A stretch of DNA of 64,000 bases, from NCBI RefSeq assembly GCF_000226295.1, contig NC_016024.1, forward strand, positions 1,161,501-1,225,500. Reading direction: 5' to 3'. The notes beneath the pieces were generated by a model that saw only the letters and a program-made list of their open reading frames with translations, made no database searches and was not told the DNA's origin. The stretch comes from Chloracidobacterium thermophilum B (GTDB lineage Bacteria; Acidobacteriota; Blastocatellia; Chloracidobacteriales; Chloracidobacteriaceae). Positions 17,390 through 26,491 of the stretch are shown in pieces (position 1 is the stretch's first letter; each line of letters starts with the position of its first letter). Position numbers and translations under genes: made by a program.

Positions 17390-19210
17390 TTAGTTGAAGC
17401 GAAGCAGGAAGGGAAGCCGGGCATAGACGCCGAGCGGATCGTTGAAGGCGGCCAGTGCTGCCGTTTCGGCCCATAACTGCTCCAGTTCACGTTGCACCGG
17501 TCCCTGCACCAGACGCTCCGGCTCCTCATCGGTGAGCAGCTTGGCAAGCTGCTCAGCCAGGTTGCGCCGCTTGGGATACTCGGCAATTTTCCAGTCATTC
17601 CCCAGCTTGGCCAGTTCGGCAGCCGCCTGAATGGCCGCCTCCAGCCCGCCAAATTCGTCCACGAGTCCGAGTCGTTTGGCTTCCGCTCCCGACCAGATGC
17701 GCCCCTGTGCAATTTCCTGTACGGTTTCCTTGGGTAGCTTCCGGGCTTCCGCCACCCGTGTCAAGAACTCATCGTAGATACGATCCACATTGGCCTGAAT
17801 GAGTTTCAGTTCGTCTTCGGTCTTGGGGCGGGTGATTGTGCCCAGGTCAGCGTAGCGATTGGTTTTGGCCGTGTCCCACTTGACGCCGTAATCACCGGCC
17901 AGTTTTTGAATGTTGGGCAGAATGCCAAAAACGCCGATAGAGCCGGTAATCGTGTTGGGCGCGGCGAAAATTTTGTCGCTGGCGGTGGAAATCCAGTACC
18001 CGCCGGAAGCGGCTACCGTACCCATCGAAACCACCACCGGCTTGCCGGCCGCACGGGTTTCGGCCAGTTCACGGCGGATGACCTCCGAGGCCAGCGCGCT
18101 GCCGCCGGGACTGTTGACGCGCAGCACAACGGCTTTGATCTGGTCGTCCTGCCGAAGCCGGCGCAGTTCCTTTGCCAGGCGGTCGCCGCCGATCTGACCA
18201 TCGCTTCCGGCTCCATCCACGATCTCCCCTTCGGCATAGACAACGGCAATGATGTTCCGTGAGGTGCGTTCCAGACCGAGTGAACGCCGCGATACGCGGG
18301 CGTAGGCCGGAAGTGTCACCTGCCGGAAGGGCGCTTTGTCATCTTTGACCTCGCTCAGCTTGCGCAACGTGCCAAGCACCTGGTCGAGATAGGCTGTTTC
18401 GTCGGCCAGTTTGGCGGCCACGGCTTCCGGTCCGACCAGGATGGCTTTTTCGTTGGCCAGGCGCTGGAGGTCATCGGGCGTCAGTTGCCGCGCTGTTGCC
18501 ACGCCACTGACGAACTCGCCCCACACGTCGTCCAGCAGCTTTTGGGTCTGCTCCCGGTTTTCAGGACTCATTTTGTCGAACAGGAGGGGTTCGACTGCCG
18601 ATTTGTACTTGCCGACCCGTGTGACCTGAATGCCGACACCATATTTCTTGAAGGCTTCGCCCAGGAACATCATCTCCGAGGCCAGCCCGTTCATTTCAAT
18701 GGCGCCAAAGGGGTTGAGAAAGATTTTGTCCGCCACGGACGCCAGGTAGTAATCGCGTTCGCTATACACCTGGTTGTAGGCGTAGATGGGCTTTTTGGAC
18801 GCCTTGAAGCGCAGCAGGGCTTCGCGGATTTCCCGCAGCGCGGCAAAGCCGGAGCCGTAACCTTCCGTGGACAGATTGCCATGCAGGTATAGCCCCACCA
18901 CCCGTTTGTCCGCCGCCGCCTTGTCCAGGCAATCCAGAATGGTGCTCAGCGGCAGGATTTTCCCCCCGCTGCCGCGCAACAGCCGCTGCACGTCCACTTC
19001 GCGGCCGTCATCGCTGGGGGCAATGTCGGAAATCGTGGCCGAAAGATCGAACACCAGTATCGTTTTGTCCTGAACAGCCGGCTCAGGGCTGCGTCCACTG
19101 GACAGTGATGCCACCGAAGCCAGCAGCAGCAGGATGCCCCCAAGGACAAGCCCGAAGAAGATGAGGGTGCCGGTCAGGCTGGCAAACACGTACTTCAGAA
19201 AATCGCGCAT
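17390..19210 (-). CDS. sppA: Signal peptide peptidase SppA, long (67K) form
   Basis: 606 aa, matching the tandem-domain SppA/protease IV. An N-terminal membrane anchor spans residues ~12-35. The catalytic dyad is K203 in VGKYKSAVEP (first half) and S402 in GTVAASGGYWIS (second half), by comparison with E. coli K209/S409. The enzyme degrades cleaved signal peptides in the membrane. LRVNSPGGSALASEVI is the usual second-half strand. It precedes no obvious operon partner; the aminotransferase upstream ends 95 bases away on the same strand, in the opposite sense of distance to a shared promoter. Confidence 0.95.
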   Translation of the reverse strand: MRDFLKYVFASLTGTLIFFGLVLGGILLLLASVASLSSGRSPEPAVQDKTILVFDLSATISDIAPSDDGREVDVQRLLRGSGGKILPLSTILDCLDKAAADKRVVGLYLHGNLSTEGYGSGFAALREIREALLRFKASKKPIYAYNQVYSERDYYLASVADKIFLNPFGAIEMNGLASEMMFLGEAFKKYGVGIQVTRVGKYKSAVEPLLFDKMSPENREQTQKLLDDVWGEFVSGVATARQLTPDDLQRLANEKAILVGPEAVAAKLADETAYLDQVLGTLRKLSEVKDDKAPFRQVTLPAYARVSRRSLGLERTSRNIIAVVYAEGEIVDGAGSDGQIGGDRLAKELRRLRQDDQIKAVVLRVNSPGGSALASEVIRRELAETRAAGKPVVVSMGTVAASGGYWISTASDKIFAAPNTITGSIGVFGILPNIQKLAGDYGVKWDTAKTNRYADLGTITRPKTEDELKLIQANVDRIYDEFLTRVAEARKLPKETVQEIAQGRIWSGAEAKRLGLVDEFGGLEAAIQAAAELAKLGNDWKIAEYPKRRNLAEQLAKLLTDEEPERLVQGPVQRELEQLWAETAALAAFNDPLGVYARLPFLLRFN

Positions 19211-19305
19211 GGCTTGGATTGCTTTTCTATCCCATCCATAAAACCGGCCGGCTACATCCAGACGCCCTTTGTGGCTAAAGGCACAAGCAATGACTATACA
19301 CAGTC

Positions 19306-20514
19306 TCAGCGTTGCTGGACAAAGGATGCCAGCCGGGCATAGACCTCCCGCAGGGTGCCAGGCGGGGGCAGAAAGACGATGCGGAAAAAGCCATCGTGCG
19401 GGTTCAGCCCGAAGCCGGAGCCGTGCACAAAGAGCACGCCGGTAGCCCGCAGCAGGGCCAGCACGAATGCCTCATCCGTCTGTCCCTTCAGGTCAGCCAC
19501 CTGTCCCATGGCATAGAAAGCCGCCTGGGGGGCAATACAACGGATGCCGGGGATGGCATTGAGAGCTTCGACGGTAATGGCCGCCCGCAGTTTCATTTCC
19601 TCGATGAGGGACGGCAGATGTGACTGGTTTTCCAGGGCCACAGGAAGCACTTGCTGCGTCGGCAATGGACTGCAAATCCGGGCTTCGGCAATCTTGCGGA
19701 CGGCAGCAATCACTTCCCCAAAACGCTGTGTGTTGGTGTAGGTCATCCAGCCCACGCGCCAGCCCGGCACCAGATGCGACTTCGACAGGCTTTCCAGCGT
19801 GACGACCGGCACATCCATTCCAGCCGCGAGTTGGGCCATGGGCGGCGGCGGCGGGCCGTAGGTCAGCCGGCAATAGACCTCATCGGCAATGACGACCAAC
19901 CCGTGGGCTTCGGCAATAGTGAGCAGTTCCAGCAGCAGCCGCGCATCATAGACCGCACCACAGGGGTTGTTCGGGTTGATGATGACGATGGCACGGGTCC
20001 GGGGCGTGATCCTGTCCCGGATTTCGTCCGGGTCAGGCAGCCAGCCCTGCTCCGGGTCGAGCCGGTAGTAGTTTTCACGCGCGCCCAGCTTGGCGGTAAT
20101 GGCCGTGTAGAGCGGATAGGTCGGGCAGGGCGTCAACACGTCATCGCCCGGCTCCAGCAACGCACTCAGCACCATGTCAGCCGCTTCCGACGCACCCGAA
20201 CTGATGACGACATCTTCAGGCGAAAGATACACGCCGCGCCTTTCGGCTTCCTGAACGATGGCTTCACGCGCAGCCAGCGTCCCCACCGAGGGCGCGTAGC
20301 CGTTGTGTCCCTCGCGTACGGCACGGGCCAGGGCTTCCTGCAGGATGGCGGGCGGCTGAAGCCCGTACAGCACCGGGTCGCCAATGTTGAGATAGGTCAC
20401 CGAACGGCCTTCGGCTTCCACGGCCTTGGCAGCGGCCACGATGTTGCGGATGGCATAGTTGTAGTTTTTCGTGCGCTCGGCAGGCCGAAACAATGCAGGA
20501 CTGGGGCTGGACAT
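19306..20514 (-). CDS. Pyridoxal-phosphate aminotransferase (class I/II, AlaA-like)
   Basis: 402 aa fold-type I aminotransferase. Visible motifs are VTYLNIGDPVLYGLQPP, NGYAPSVGTLAAREAI, the Asn-Pro strand VIINPNNPCGAVYD, IADEVYCRLTY and the PLP-lysine region LESLSKSHLVPGWRVGW. The N-terminus (ERTKNYNYAIRNIVAAAKAVEAEG) is characteristic of the AlaA/YfbQ alanine-glutamate aminotransferase group. Alanine synthesis from pyruvate is the likely role but is inferred from family resemblance. Confidence 0.88.
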   Translation of the reverse strand: MSSPSPALFRPAERTKNYNYAIRNIVAAAKAVEAEGRSVTYLNIGDPVLYGLQPPAILQEALARAVREGHNGYAPSVGTLAAREAIVQEAERRGVYLSPEDVVISSGASEAADMVLSALLEPGDDVLTPCPTYPLYTAITAKLGARENYYRLDPEQGWLPDPDEIRDRITPRTRAIVIINPNNPCGAVYDARLLLELLTIAEAHGLVVIADEVYCRLTYGPPPPPMAQLAAGMDVPVVTLESLSKSHLVPGWRVGWMTYTNTQRFGEVIAAVRKIAEARICSPLPTQQVLPVALENQSHLPSLIEEMKLRAAITVEALNAIPGIRCIAPQAAFYAMGQVADLKGQTDEAFVLALLRATGVLFVHGSGFGLNPHDGFFRIVFLPPPGTLREVYARLASFVQQR

Positions 20515-20637
20515 ACACCGTCACCTCAAAGGCAGGAGTGGTCCCGACACCGGGACGCAACCCACGAAGATGTTTTGCTTGGCCAAGCACTTGTAGCGAA
20601 ATCCAGTGCGGGCTGCAATCTTCACGGAGGCAATAGT

Positions 20638-21312
20638 TCAGGGCGTCGCGCGCTGGGCCCCGGCCGGTGGGGTAAAGCTAAAAAAGCCGTCCGGCAGGGG
20701 CGGATTTTCGACAATCTCCGAAAGCAGGAAGTCGTCCTGTTCACCGGCGGCACTGAGGAGTGAAATCCGCGCCAGTTCAAAGGTCGTGGGATGACATTCA
20801 ACCAGTACCGCCGTCACCAGCTCGATGCGCTCCCGTGGTGTGAGCCGCAGGACGACGTATCCCGGACGCACCGGCGGTACGGCCGCCAGTTCAACCTGGC
20901 GGAACAGCCGGGCTGCCCGCCGGTCGCCCAGCAGAAACAGAAACGGTGTACGGGGATCGCGGCTGGCGCGTACCGGCTCCACGGTGTACCGCTGCCGGGC
21001 GGCGCTGTAGAAGTAGGTGTGCCGGCCGTCGCACAGAAACTGTTTGACGCTGGGCGCGGTGTAATCCCAGCGCATCCGTCCCTGCCGTTGCAGCGCCAGC
21101 GTGCCCTGCTCGCGGAGGGTCTGGCGTCCCCGGTGAATCTGGGTAAATGCGGCCGTGAGCGTGTTCAGGCGGCTGTAGCGCCGCAGAACGCCCTCCAGCA
21201 GACGGGCTGCGTCGGGTGTCGGGCGTCGGGCGGCCTGCCCTCCGGCCGGGCCGGCCGTCAGCCACCAGCCAAAACCCACCAGGCTTTTCAACAGAAAATG
21301 GCGGCGCTGCAT
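20638..21312 (-). CDS. LolA-like outer membrane lipoprotein carrier
   Basis: Predicted 224 aa from the ATG at 21312 (MQRRHFLLKSLVGFGWWLTAGPAGGQA), which gives an export signal with a twin-Arg pair. The remainder has the LolA pattern: LLEGVLRRYSRLNTLTAAFTQIHRGRQTLREQGTLALQRQGRMRWDYTAPSVKQFLCDGRHTYFYSAARQRYTVEP, abbreviated here as the Q-rich first strand followed by GxLxLxRPGRxRWxY. LolA ferries lipoproteins through the periplasm to the outer membrane. The gene starts 16 bases after the VWFA gene, suggesting one operon. The longer frame to 21549 overlaps that gene and is rejected. Confidence 0.82.
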   Translation of the reverse strand: MQRRHFLLKSLVGFGWWLTAGPAGGQAARRPTPDAARLLEGVLRRYSRLNTLTAAFTQIHRGRQTLREQGTLALQRQGRMRWDYTAPSVKQFLCDGRHTYFYSAARQRYTVEPVRASRDPRTPFLFLLGDRRAARLFRQVELAAVPPVRPGYVVLRLTPRERIELVTAVLVECHPTTFELARISLLSAAGEQDDFLLSEIVENPPLPDGFFSFTPPAGAQRATP

Positions 21313-21328
21313 GAACGTCGGCTGAAGC

Positions 21329-22579
21329 TCACTTCTTGCGTTTGCCGTCATTGCCGCCGGGTTCGATGTAGCTGCGCCGGTACTGGACTTCGAGACGTTT
21401 GTTGTCCGGTTTGCCGTCGCCGTCCACATCCACGAGCACTTCGATTTTGCGCCGCTTGCCCTCCCGGCGCGGGTTGGTCGGTTCGTAACCCAGGCTGTAC
21501 TGGTTGCGCAGCAGGGTATCAATCGAGCGCAGGGTCGTCGGCAGTTCACCGATGAATGTCACCGGAAAATAGCGCCCGCCAGAACTTTCGGCAAAGGTAC
21601 GCAGGGTGTTGAATGCCTGGAGGAAAGTCAGGTTGGCCTCCGGCGACAGCCTGGGGTCATTGAGCTTGTAGAACAGGTTGCCGATGCCGATGCAGTACAC
21701 CGGTATGCCGGCATTTTCGACGATTTTGCGTGCCTGGTCATAGTTGATGCGGCTGAACGTATCAATGCCAAGGGCAATGAGCAGAATGGCCGTGCGGCCC
21801 TGGACTTCTTCCAGCCCGGTGTAGTCTTCGCCGTCAAGCTTTCCGCCCTTGATGACGAACTTCAGCGTGTCGAAGAGGTTGCTTTCCGTAAAGGCCGGGA
21901 AGTTGCGGTACAGGAGCGCGATGTTGGAGCGCAGCACGGCCGGGTCGTTTGTGAAGTCCGTGAGCACTTTGGGACGCAGGTCAAACGCGACGATGGAGAT
22001 GTAATCGTTGGGGCGTACGAACCGCTCGATGAACTGCGCCGCCGGTTCGAGGACTTCAAACACAAGCGGCCCGATCGCACGGCTGTATTCGAGCACCATG
22101 ACGAGCGTAAGGTCGCTGTCGCCGGCCCGAAAATTGGTGATTTCCTGTTTGACGCCGTCTTCCAGAATGGTGAAGTTCGCCGGTTTGAGGTCGGTAAAAA
22201 GGCGGCCCGTCTTCTTGTCATAGACGACGACTTCCAGATTGACGACATCGGTCGCCAGCACGATGACATTGCCTTCGTCATCGGTGGTTGGGGGTTTGGT
22301 CGGGGGGCGCCGGCGCGGCGTGCCCATCGGACGATTCGGGTCCTGCCCTTCCTGCGCTTCCTGGGAGGTGCGGCCGGGTTTTGCCGAGGGCTGTTCATCG
22401 GGGAGTGTCCGGTTGGGCTTGTCGTTTTCAGGGGGCGGCGGAGTTGTTTTCCGCGTCGCACCGGACTGCGCGAGCACCGGGCGGTAGGGCCGGACGGACG
22501 GCACACCAAGCGCCAGAAGGCACAAGCCGACGAGGATGAGACGGCCGGGCATCCGACCAGGGAGCGGGTTCAGCTTCAC
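21329..22579 (-). CDS. Secreted VWFA-related protein (Acidobacteria-type domain)
   Basis: 416 aa. The GTG start at 22579 is set by GGAGG seven bases upstream; a signal peptide follows (LILVGLCLLALGVPSV). After a Pro-rich, low-complexity linker (residues ~40-95) comes NLEVVVYDKKTGRLFTDLKPANFTILEDGVKQEI, the entry of the 'VWFA-related Acidobacterial domain' family, then a von Willebrand A-like domain to ~residue 370 with TLVMVLEYS in place of a canonical DxSxS metal site. It is a probable extracytoplasmic adhesion or scaffold protein. This family is the best lineage marker in the window. Confidence 0.85.
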   Translation of the reverse strand: MKLNPLPGRMPGRLILVGLCLLALGVPSVRPYRPVLAQSGATRKTTPPPPENDKPNRTLPDEQPSAKPGRTSQEAQEGQDPNRPMGTPRRRPPTKPPTTDDEGNVIVLATDVVNLEVVVYDKKTGRLFTDLKPANFTILEDGVKQEITNFRAGDSDLTLVMVLEYSRAIGPLVFEVLEPAAQFIERFVRPNDYISIVAFDLRPKVLTDFTNDPAVLRSNIALLYRNFPAFTESNLFDTLKFVIKGGKLDGEDYTGLEEVQGRTAILLIALGIDTFSRINYDQARKIVENAGIPVYCIGIGNLFYKLNDPRLSPEANLTFLQAFNTLRTFAESSGGRYFPVTFIGELPTTLRSIDTLLRNQYSLGYEPTNPRREGKRRKIEVLVDVDGDGKPDNKRLEVQYRRSYIEPGGNDGKRKK

Positions 22580-22691
22580 GTCGTCACCTCCAGGAGGATA
22601 GTGGCTTGGGTTTGGCGTTGGCAGAGGACGCAGCGTTGCCTGGCCGTTCCACACCCGGGCCTTTTGTCACACGTCCCTACGGCCCGACAAG

Positions 22692-23891
22692 TCATCCCCG
22701 GCCCGACGGTTCTGCCTGCGTGCCAGGTGAGACCGTACCGAGCCAGAGGGCAGCCAGACCAGCCCCACTCGCCGCCAGCCAGAAGGGAGCCACCGGCGCG
22801 ACCTGCTCCCAGAGCAGTCCCGCCAGGCTGCTCGCCACAAGGATGCTGAAGCTGGCCAGCATGGTCTGCAAACCAATGGCTGACCCACGCTGTTCGGGCG
22901 GAACAAGGTCGGCAATCCACGCCTTGCTGACGCCTTCCGTCGCGGCGGCATAGAGACCATACAGCGCAAAGCACAACCAGACCTGCCAGATTTGCGTCAG
23001 GAGTCCAAACCCGGCATACACGACGGCATACAGTCCCAGCCCCAGCACGATGACCTGCCGCTTGCCCAGGCGGTCGGCCAGGTCGCCGGCCGGGTAAGCC
23101 GCCAGGGCATAGACCCCGTTGTAAAGCACATAGCCGCCAATGGCCGCCGTATCCGAAAACCCAACCTGTTTCGCCTTGAGAATGAGAAACACATCACTGC
23201 TGTTGACCAGACCGAACAGGGTGAGCGCTGCCACCAGTTGACGGTATGCCGCCGGTGCACTGCGCCAGTAGGCAAAGACAGCAAAGGGCGCAAAGCGCCG
23301 GCCGGACGCTGGCTGAAAGGGCACATCCTTGACCCACCACACGCAGAGCACGGCCAGGATGCCGGGCAGAAACGCCAGCAGAAACAGCGTGGTGTAGTCG
23401 CCGGGCCGCCAGGTGAGAAAGGCAATGGCCAGCAGTGGACCCAGCACCGCACCAGCCGTATCCATTGCCCGGTGGAACCCAAACACGCGCCCCTGCGCCC
23501 CGGCCGGGGCATAACCGGCCAGCAGGGCATCCCGTGGGGCGCTGCGCAGTCCCTTGCCCAGGCGGTCAGCCAGCCGGCCCACGACAACCGCCCCGGCGGC
23601 CGGCCACAAACCGGGAAGCGGCTTGGAGAATGCCGACAGGGTGTAACCCGCCTGCACGAAGGGCGCGCGTGTGCCAAGCCGGTCGGAAAGCGCGCCAAAG
23701 TAACCCTTGAGGAAACCAGCCATGCCTTCGGCGATGCCCTCCAGCAGACCCACCAGAACAAGGGAAGCGCCGAGCGGCCCGGTCAGGTAGAGCGGGGCAA
23801 CCGGGTAGAGCAGTTCGCTGGCCATGTCGGTCAGCAGGCTGACCAGACCAAGCAGCATAATGGGGCGTGAAATGGGCGTGCGGCTGCTCAC
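22692..23891 (-). CDS. Major facilitator superfamily transporter
   Basis: 399 aa with about 12 hydrophobic segments. The first helix is LLGLVSLLTDMASELLYPVAPLYL, a start typical of the MFS group annotated as multidrug-type or unknown permeases. GYFGALSDRLGTRAPFVQAGY matches the loop 2-3 MFS signature and GKGLRSAPRDALLAGYAP is also conserved in this subgroup. The GTG at 23891 overlaps the TGA of the phosphoesterase gene (GTGA), so the two are translationally coupled. The substrate cannot be inferred. Confidence 0.88.
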   Translation of the reverse strand: MSSRTPISRPIMLLGLVSLLTDMASELLYPVAPLYLTGPLGASLVLVGLLEGIAEGMAGFLKGYFGALSDRLGTRAPFVQAGYTLSAFSKPLPGLWPAAGAVVVGRLADRLGKGLRSAPRDALLAGYAPAGAQGRVFGFHRAMDTAGAVLGPLLAIAFLTWRPGDYTTLFLLAFLPGILAVLCVWWVKDVPFQPASGRRFAPFAVFAYWRSAPAAYRQLVAALTLFGLVNSSDVFLILKAKQVGFSDTAAIGGYVLYNGVYALAAYPAGDLADRLGKRQVIVLGLGLYAVVYAGFGLLTQIWQVWLCFALYGLYAAATEGVSKAWIADLVPPEQRGSAIGLQTMLASFSILVASSLAGLLWEQVAPVAPFWLAASGAGLAALWLGTVSPGTQAEPSGRG

Positions 23892-24646
23892 AGGTCGAGT
23901 TGAAAAGGCGTGAAATCGAGGCTGTCGGCGCTGACCAACTGCAAGCGGGTCCGCCCCAGTTGCCCGTTGAAGGCGGTGGCAATGGCGGGGCCGTGCAGAT
24001 GGCCGTACACACACCAGTCCACATCGTATTCAGCCAGCAACTCCGTGAAACCGCTTGGTTCGTGGCGGGCGTTCATTGGGGGATAGTGGAGGATGACCAC
24101 GAGTTTGTCGAACTCGCTCCGGCGCTGGCGGGCGGCTTCGAGTCCCAGACGCAGCCTTCCGACTTCACGCAGGTAAATCTTGCGGTCCTGCGCGGTGTAT
24201 TCCCGGCGCACCTTTTCGCGGCGCAACAGGGCTTCCTGGCGTTCGAGCGTATCAGTGCTTGGTTCATCGCCCGGACACTGCCAGCCGCGTGTCCCGACGA
24301 AGGCCACCCGTTCCAGCACAAAGCACGTGGCCTGCAGGGGGATGATGGAGCTGTCTGCCATGGCCCGTACCTTGGACAGGGAGTGCCACCAGTAGTCGTG
24401 GTTGCCGCGAATGATGAGTTTTCGCCCTGGAAGCCGGGCGATCCAGTCAAGGTCGGGACGGGCTTCTTCGGCGCGCATGGCCCAGGAAAGATCGCCAGCC
24501 AGAATGAGGACATCATCGGGCGTTCCCAGTGCCGACCAGGCCGCCGCAATCCGGTCGGCGTGGTTGCGCCAGTGCTCACCGAAAATGTGCATGGGTTTGG
24601 GCTTGGCGAAGGACAGATGGGGATCACCCAGGGCAAAGACACGCAT
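23888..24646 (-). CDS. Calcineurin-like metallophosphoesterase
   Basis: 252 aa. The dinuclear metal-site motifs are all visible: DPHLS near residue 8, GDLSWA, RGNHDYWW, LHYPPMNAR and VYGHLHG. It has no signal peptide and is therefore cytoplasmic. It belongs to a group of uncharacterised bacterial phosphohydrolases; no substrate is known from sequence. The 3' end overlaps the MFS permease gene by four bases. Confidence 0.88.
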   Translation of the reverse strand: MRVFALGDPHLSFAKPKPMHIFGEHWRNHADRIAAAWSALGTPDDVLILAGDLSWAMRAEEARPDLDWIARLPGRKLIIRGNHDYWWHSLSKVRAMADSSIIPLQATCFVLERVAFVGTRGWQCPGDEPSTDTLERQEALLRREKVRREYTAQDRKIYLREVGRLRLGLEAARQRRSEFDKLVVILHYPPMNARHEPSGFTELLAEYDVDWCVYGHLHGPAIATAFNGQLGRTRLQLVSADSLDFTPFQLDL

Positions 24647-24871
24647 GAGCTACCTTTGGAAACACCATACGGACGGACCACCCTGAAGGAAACCAACTTT
24701 TTCGCATCCTCTGGCGTCAAAAATGGCGTATATCCTATGAGAAAGCAGGCTTTTCGAGAAACTTTGGTTGAAATTACCGTGCTGAGGTAATGAAATCAGA
24801 CGCGATATTTCATAGGCTGACGGCACCTGGCGTGCGCCATCATTTCGTCTTCGTTTCCAAAAAAGCAAAGC

Positions 24872-26431
24872 ATGTCACAAACAACGCTTCCGCCGCTTGG
24901 GTCGCCTCCATCTTCGGCGGCCGTTCCTTTCGTTCGTCTTGTACCTTCGGTCAGCGACAGCACATTTCATTCCCTGGGGCCTTTGGTCATTGCCGGGTTG
25001 CTGCTTTTCGACGCCCTAGCGGCTACCGGGTCACTGGCGGCTGGCATCTGGATAGCTTCGACCTTCTGGCAGGTTGAGCCGTCGTTTACACCCTATGTTC
25101 CGTTCCTGCCGACGCTGCTGCTCGTCAGGATACTGACGCTCCGGCACTATGGACTTTACCGGCTGCGCGGGGCCTTCCGGTACTCGGACGACCTCCTGGG
25201 TGCATTCAAAGGCGTTTCGCTGGGGTGTATCTACGGTTTCGTAGCCCTGCTGTTTTTCCACCGTGGCATTCTCGACCAGCCGCTGTTTCTGTCGCGGGTG
25301 GTGTTTGTCTGTGACTGGGCCATCATGCTCCTGCTGGTCGTTGCCAGCCGGGTGCTCCTGCGGCAGGCGCAGTCTTGGGCCCGCAGCAGGGGCTACGGTC
25401 TCATTCCGGCGTTCGTGGTTGGTGTCGGGGAGGAAGCCCGCGTCTGTATTGCGGAAATCAACGAGTCGCCCCGTCTGGGGTACAAGGTGCTGGGGGTACT
25501 CACCACGGACGAGCGGACGGCAGATGTCCCGGATACTATCGAAGATGTGCCGGTTATTGGCACGTTCGATGAGCTGCCGGAACTGGCCCGGGCGCTCGGC
25601 ATCAAGGAAGTTCTCATCACCGACGCACAGCTTCATCCGCGCCGGATTTTCAACGCCATGATGAACGCCGGCCGGAAACATCACCTCAACTTCCGGGTTG
25701 TTCCGAGCCTGTTCAACTGCCTGCCCGAAAAAACCCAGATCGAGCAGCTTGGCTCACTGCCGATGATCCAGCTCTTTCGTGATCCGCTGTCGGGGGTCAA
25801 TCGGTTTCTGAAGCGCGCCCTGGATGTGGTCGGTGCCGGGTTGGGGCTGATCGTCCTGTCGCCTGTGTTTGCGCTGATTGCGATTGCCATTCGCCGCGAG
25901 TCGCCGGGACCGATTTTCTACCGGCAGGAACGGGTCGGTATGGACGGGCGCACCTTCCAGATGCTCAAGTTCCGTTCGATGTATGCCGATGCCACGGATG
26001 AGATTCACCGACGGCTGATGGTTGAAACGATTAAGTATCCCGCCCGCGCCAATCGCGGGACACGTGGAAAACCGCTCTACGGCAAGGTGTTCAACGACCC
26101 GCGTCTGACGAAGGTCGGCAAGTGGATCCGTCGCTACAGCCTCGATGAGCTGCCCAATCTGTGGAATGTGCTCAAGGGTGAGATGAGCCTGGTCGGGCCG
26201 CGTCCGCCCATTCCCTACGAGGTTGCCGAATATCAGGACTGGCACCGGGCCCGTTTCAATGTCAAAGGCGGTGTGACGGGCCTGTGGCAGGTTTCGGGGC
26301 GCAATCGGCTCACGTTTGAGCAGATGGTGCGGCTGGACATCTACTACATCGAAAACTGGTCATTGTGGCTCGACATCAAGATTCTGCTCCGCACGATTCC
26401 GGTCGTGCTCCGGGGCGACAACACCTACTGA
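24872..26431 (+). CDS. Polyprenyl-phosphate sugar phosphotransferase (exopolysaccharide initiation)
   Basis: 519 aa of the WbaP/UPPGT-type family. The N-terminal ~165 residues hold about four or five transmembrane helices, followed by a cytosolic nucleotide-binding-like region (AFVVGVGEEARVCIAEI). A further helix (ALDVVGAGLGLIVLSPVFALIAI) introduces the catalytic C-terminal bacterial sugar transferase domain with YRQERVGMDGRTFQMLKFRSMYADA, KVGKWIRRYSLDELPNLWNVLKGEMSLVGPRPP and FNVKGGVTGLWQVSGRN. It transfers a sugar-1-phosphate onto undecaprenyl phosphate to start a surface polysaccharide repeat unit. Confidence 0.93.
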   Translation: MSQTTLPPLGSPPSSAAVPFVRLVPSVSDSTFHSLGPLVIAGLLLFDALAATGSLAAGIWIASTFWQVEPSFTPYVPFLPTLLLVRILTLRHYGLYRLRGAFRYSDDLLGAFKGVSLGCIYGFVALLFFHRGILDQPLFLSRVVFVCDWAIMLLLVVASRVLLRQAQSWARSRGYGLIPAFVVGVGEEARVCIAEINESPRLGYKVLGVLTTDERTADVPDTIEDVPVIGTFDELPELARALGIKEVLITDAQLHPRRIFNAMMNAGRKHHLNFRVVPSLFNCLPEKTQIEQLGSLPMIQLFRDPLSGVNRFLKRALDVVGAGLGLIVLSPVFALIAIAIRRESPGPIFYRQERVGMDGRTFQMLKFRSMYADATDEIHRRLMVETIKYPARANRGTRGKPLYGKVFNDPRLTKVGKWIRRYSLDELPNLWNVLKGEMSLVGPRPPIPYEVAEYQDWHRARFNVKGGVTGLWQVSGRNRLTFEQMVRLDIYYIENWSLWLDIKILLRTIPVVLRGDNTY

Positions 26432-26491
26432 CAACCAGCCGGCTCCGGCCGGACGTAACCTTTGGCAACGGCAAGCCCTGGCGGGTGTGTG

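Noticed and set aside
19651-20763. A 370-codon plus-strand frame opposite the aminotransferase gene
   Set aside because: It is an antisense shadow in GC-rich coding sequence, rich in Arg, Gly and His, while the other strand encodes a clear PLP enzyme.
22692-23891. MFS permease as the lasso peptide exporter
   Set aside because: It is about 20 kb away and coupled to a phosphoesterase, with no shared regulatory sequence visible.
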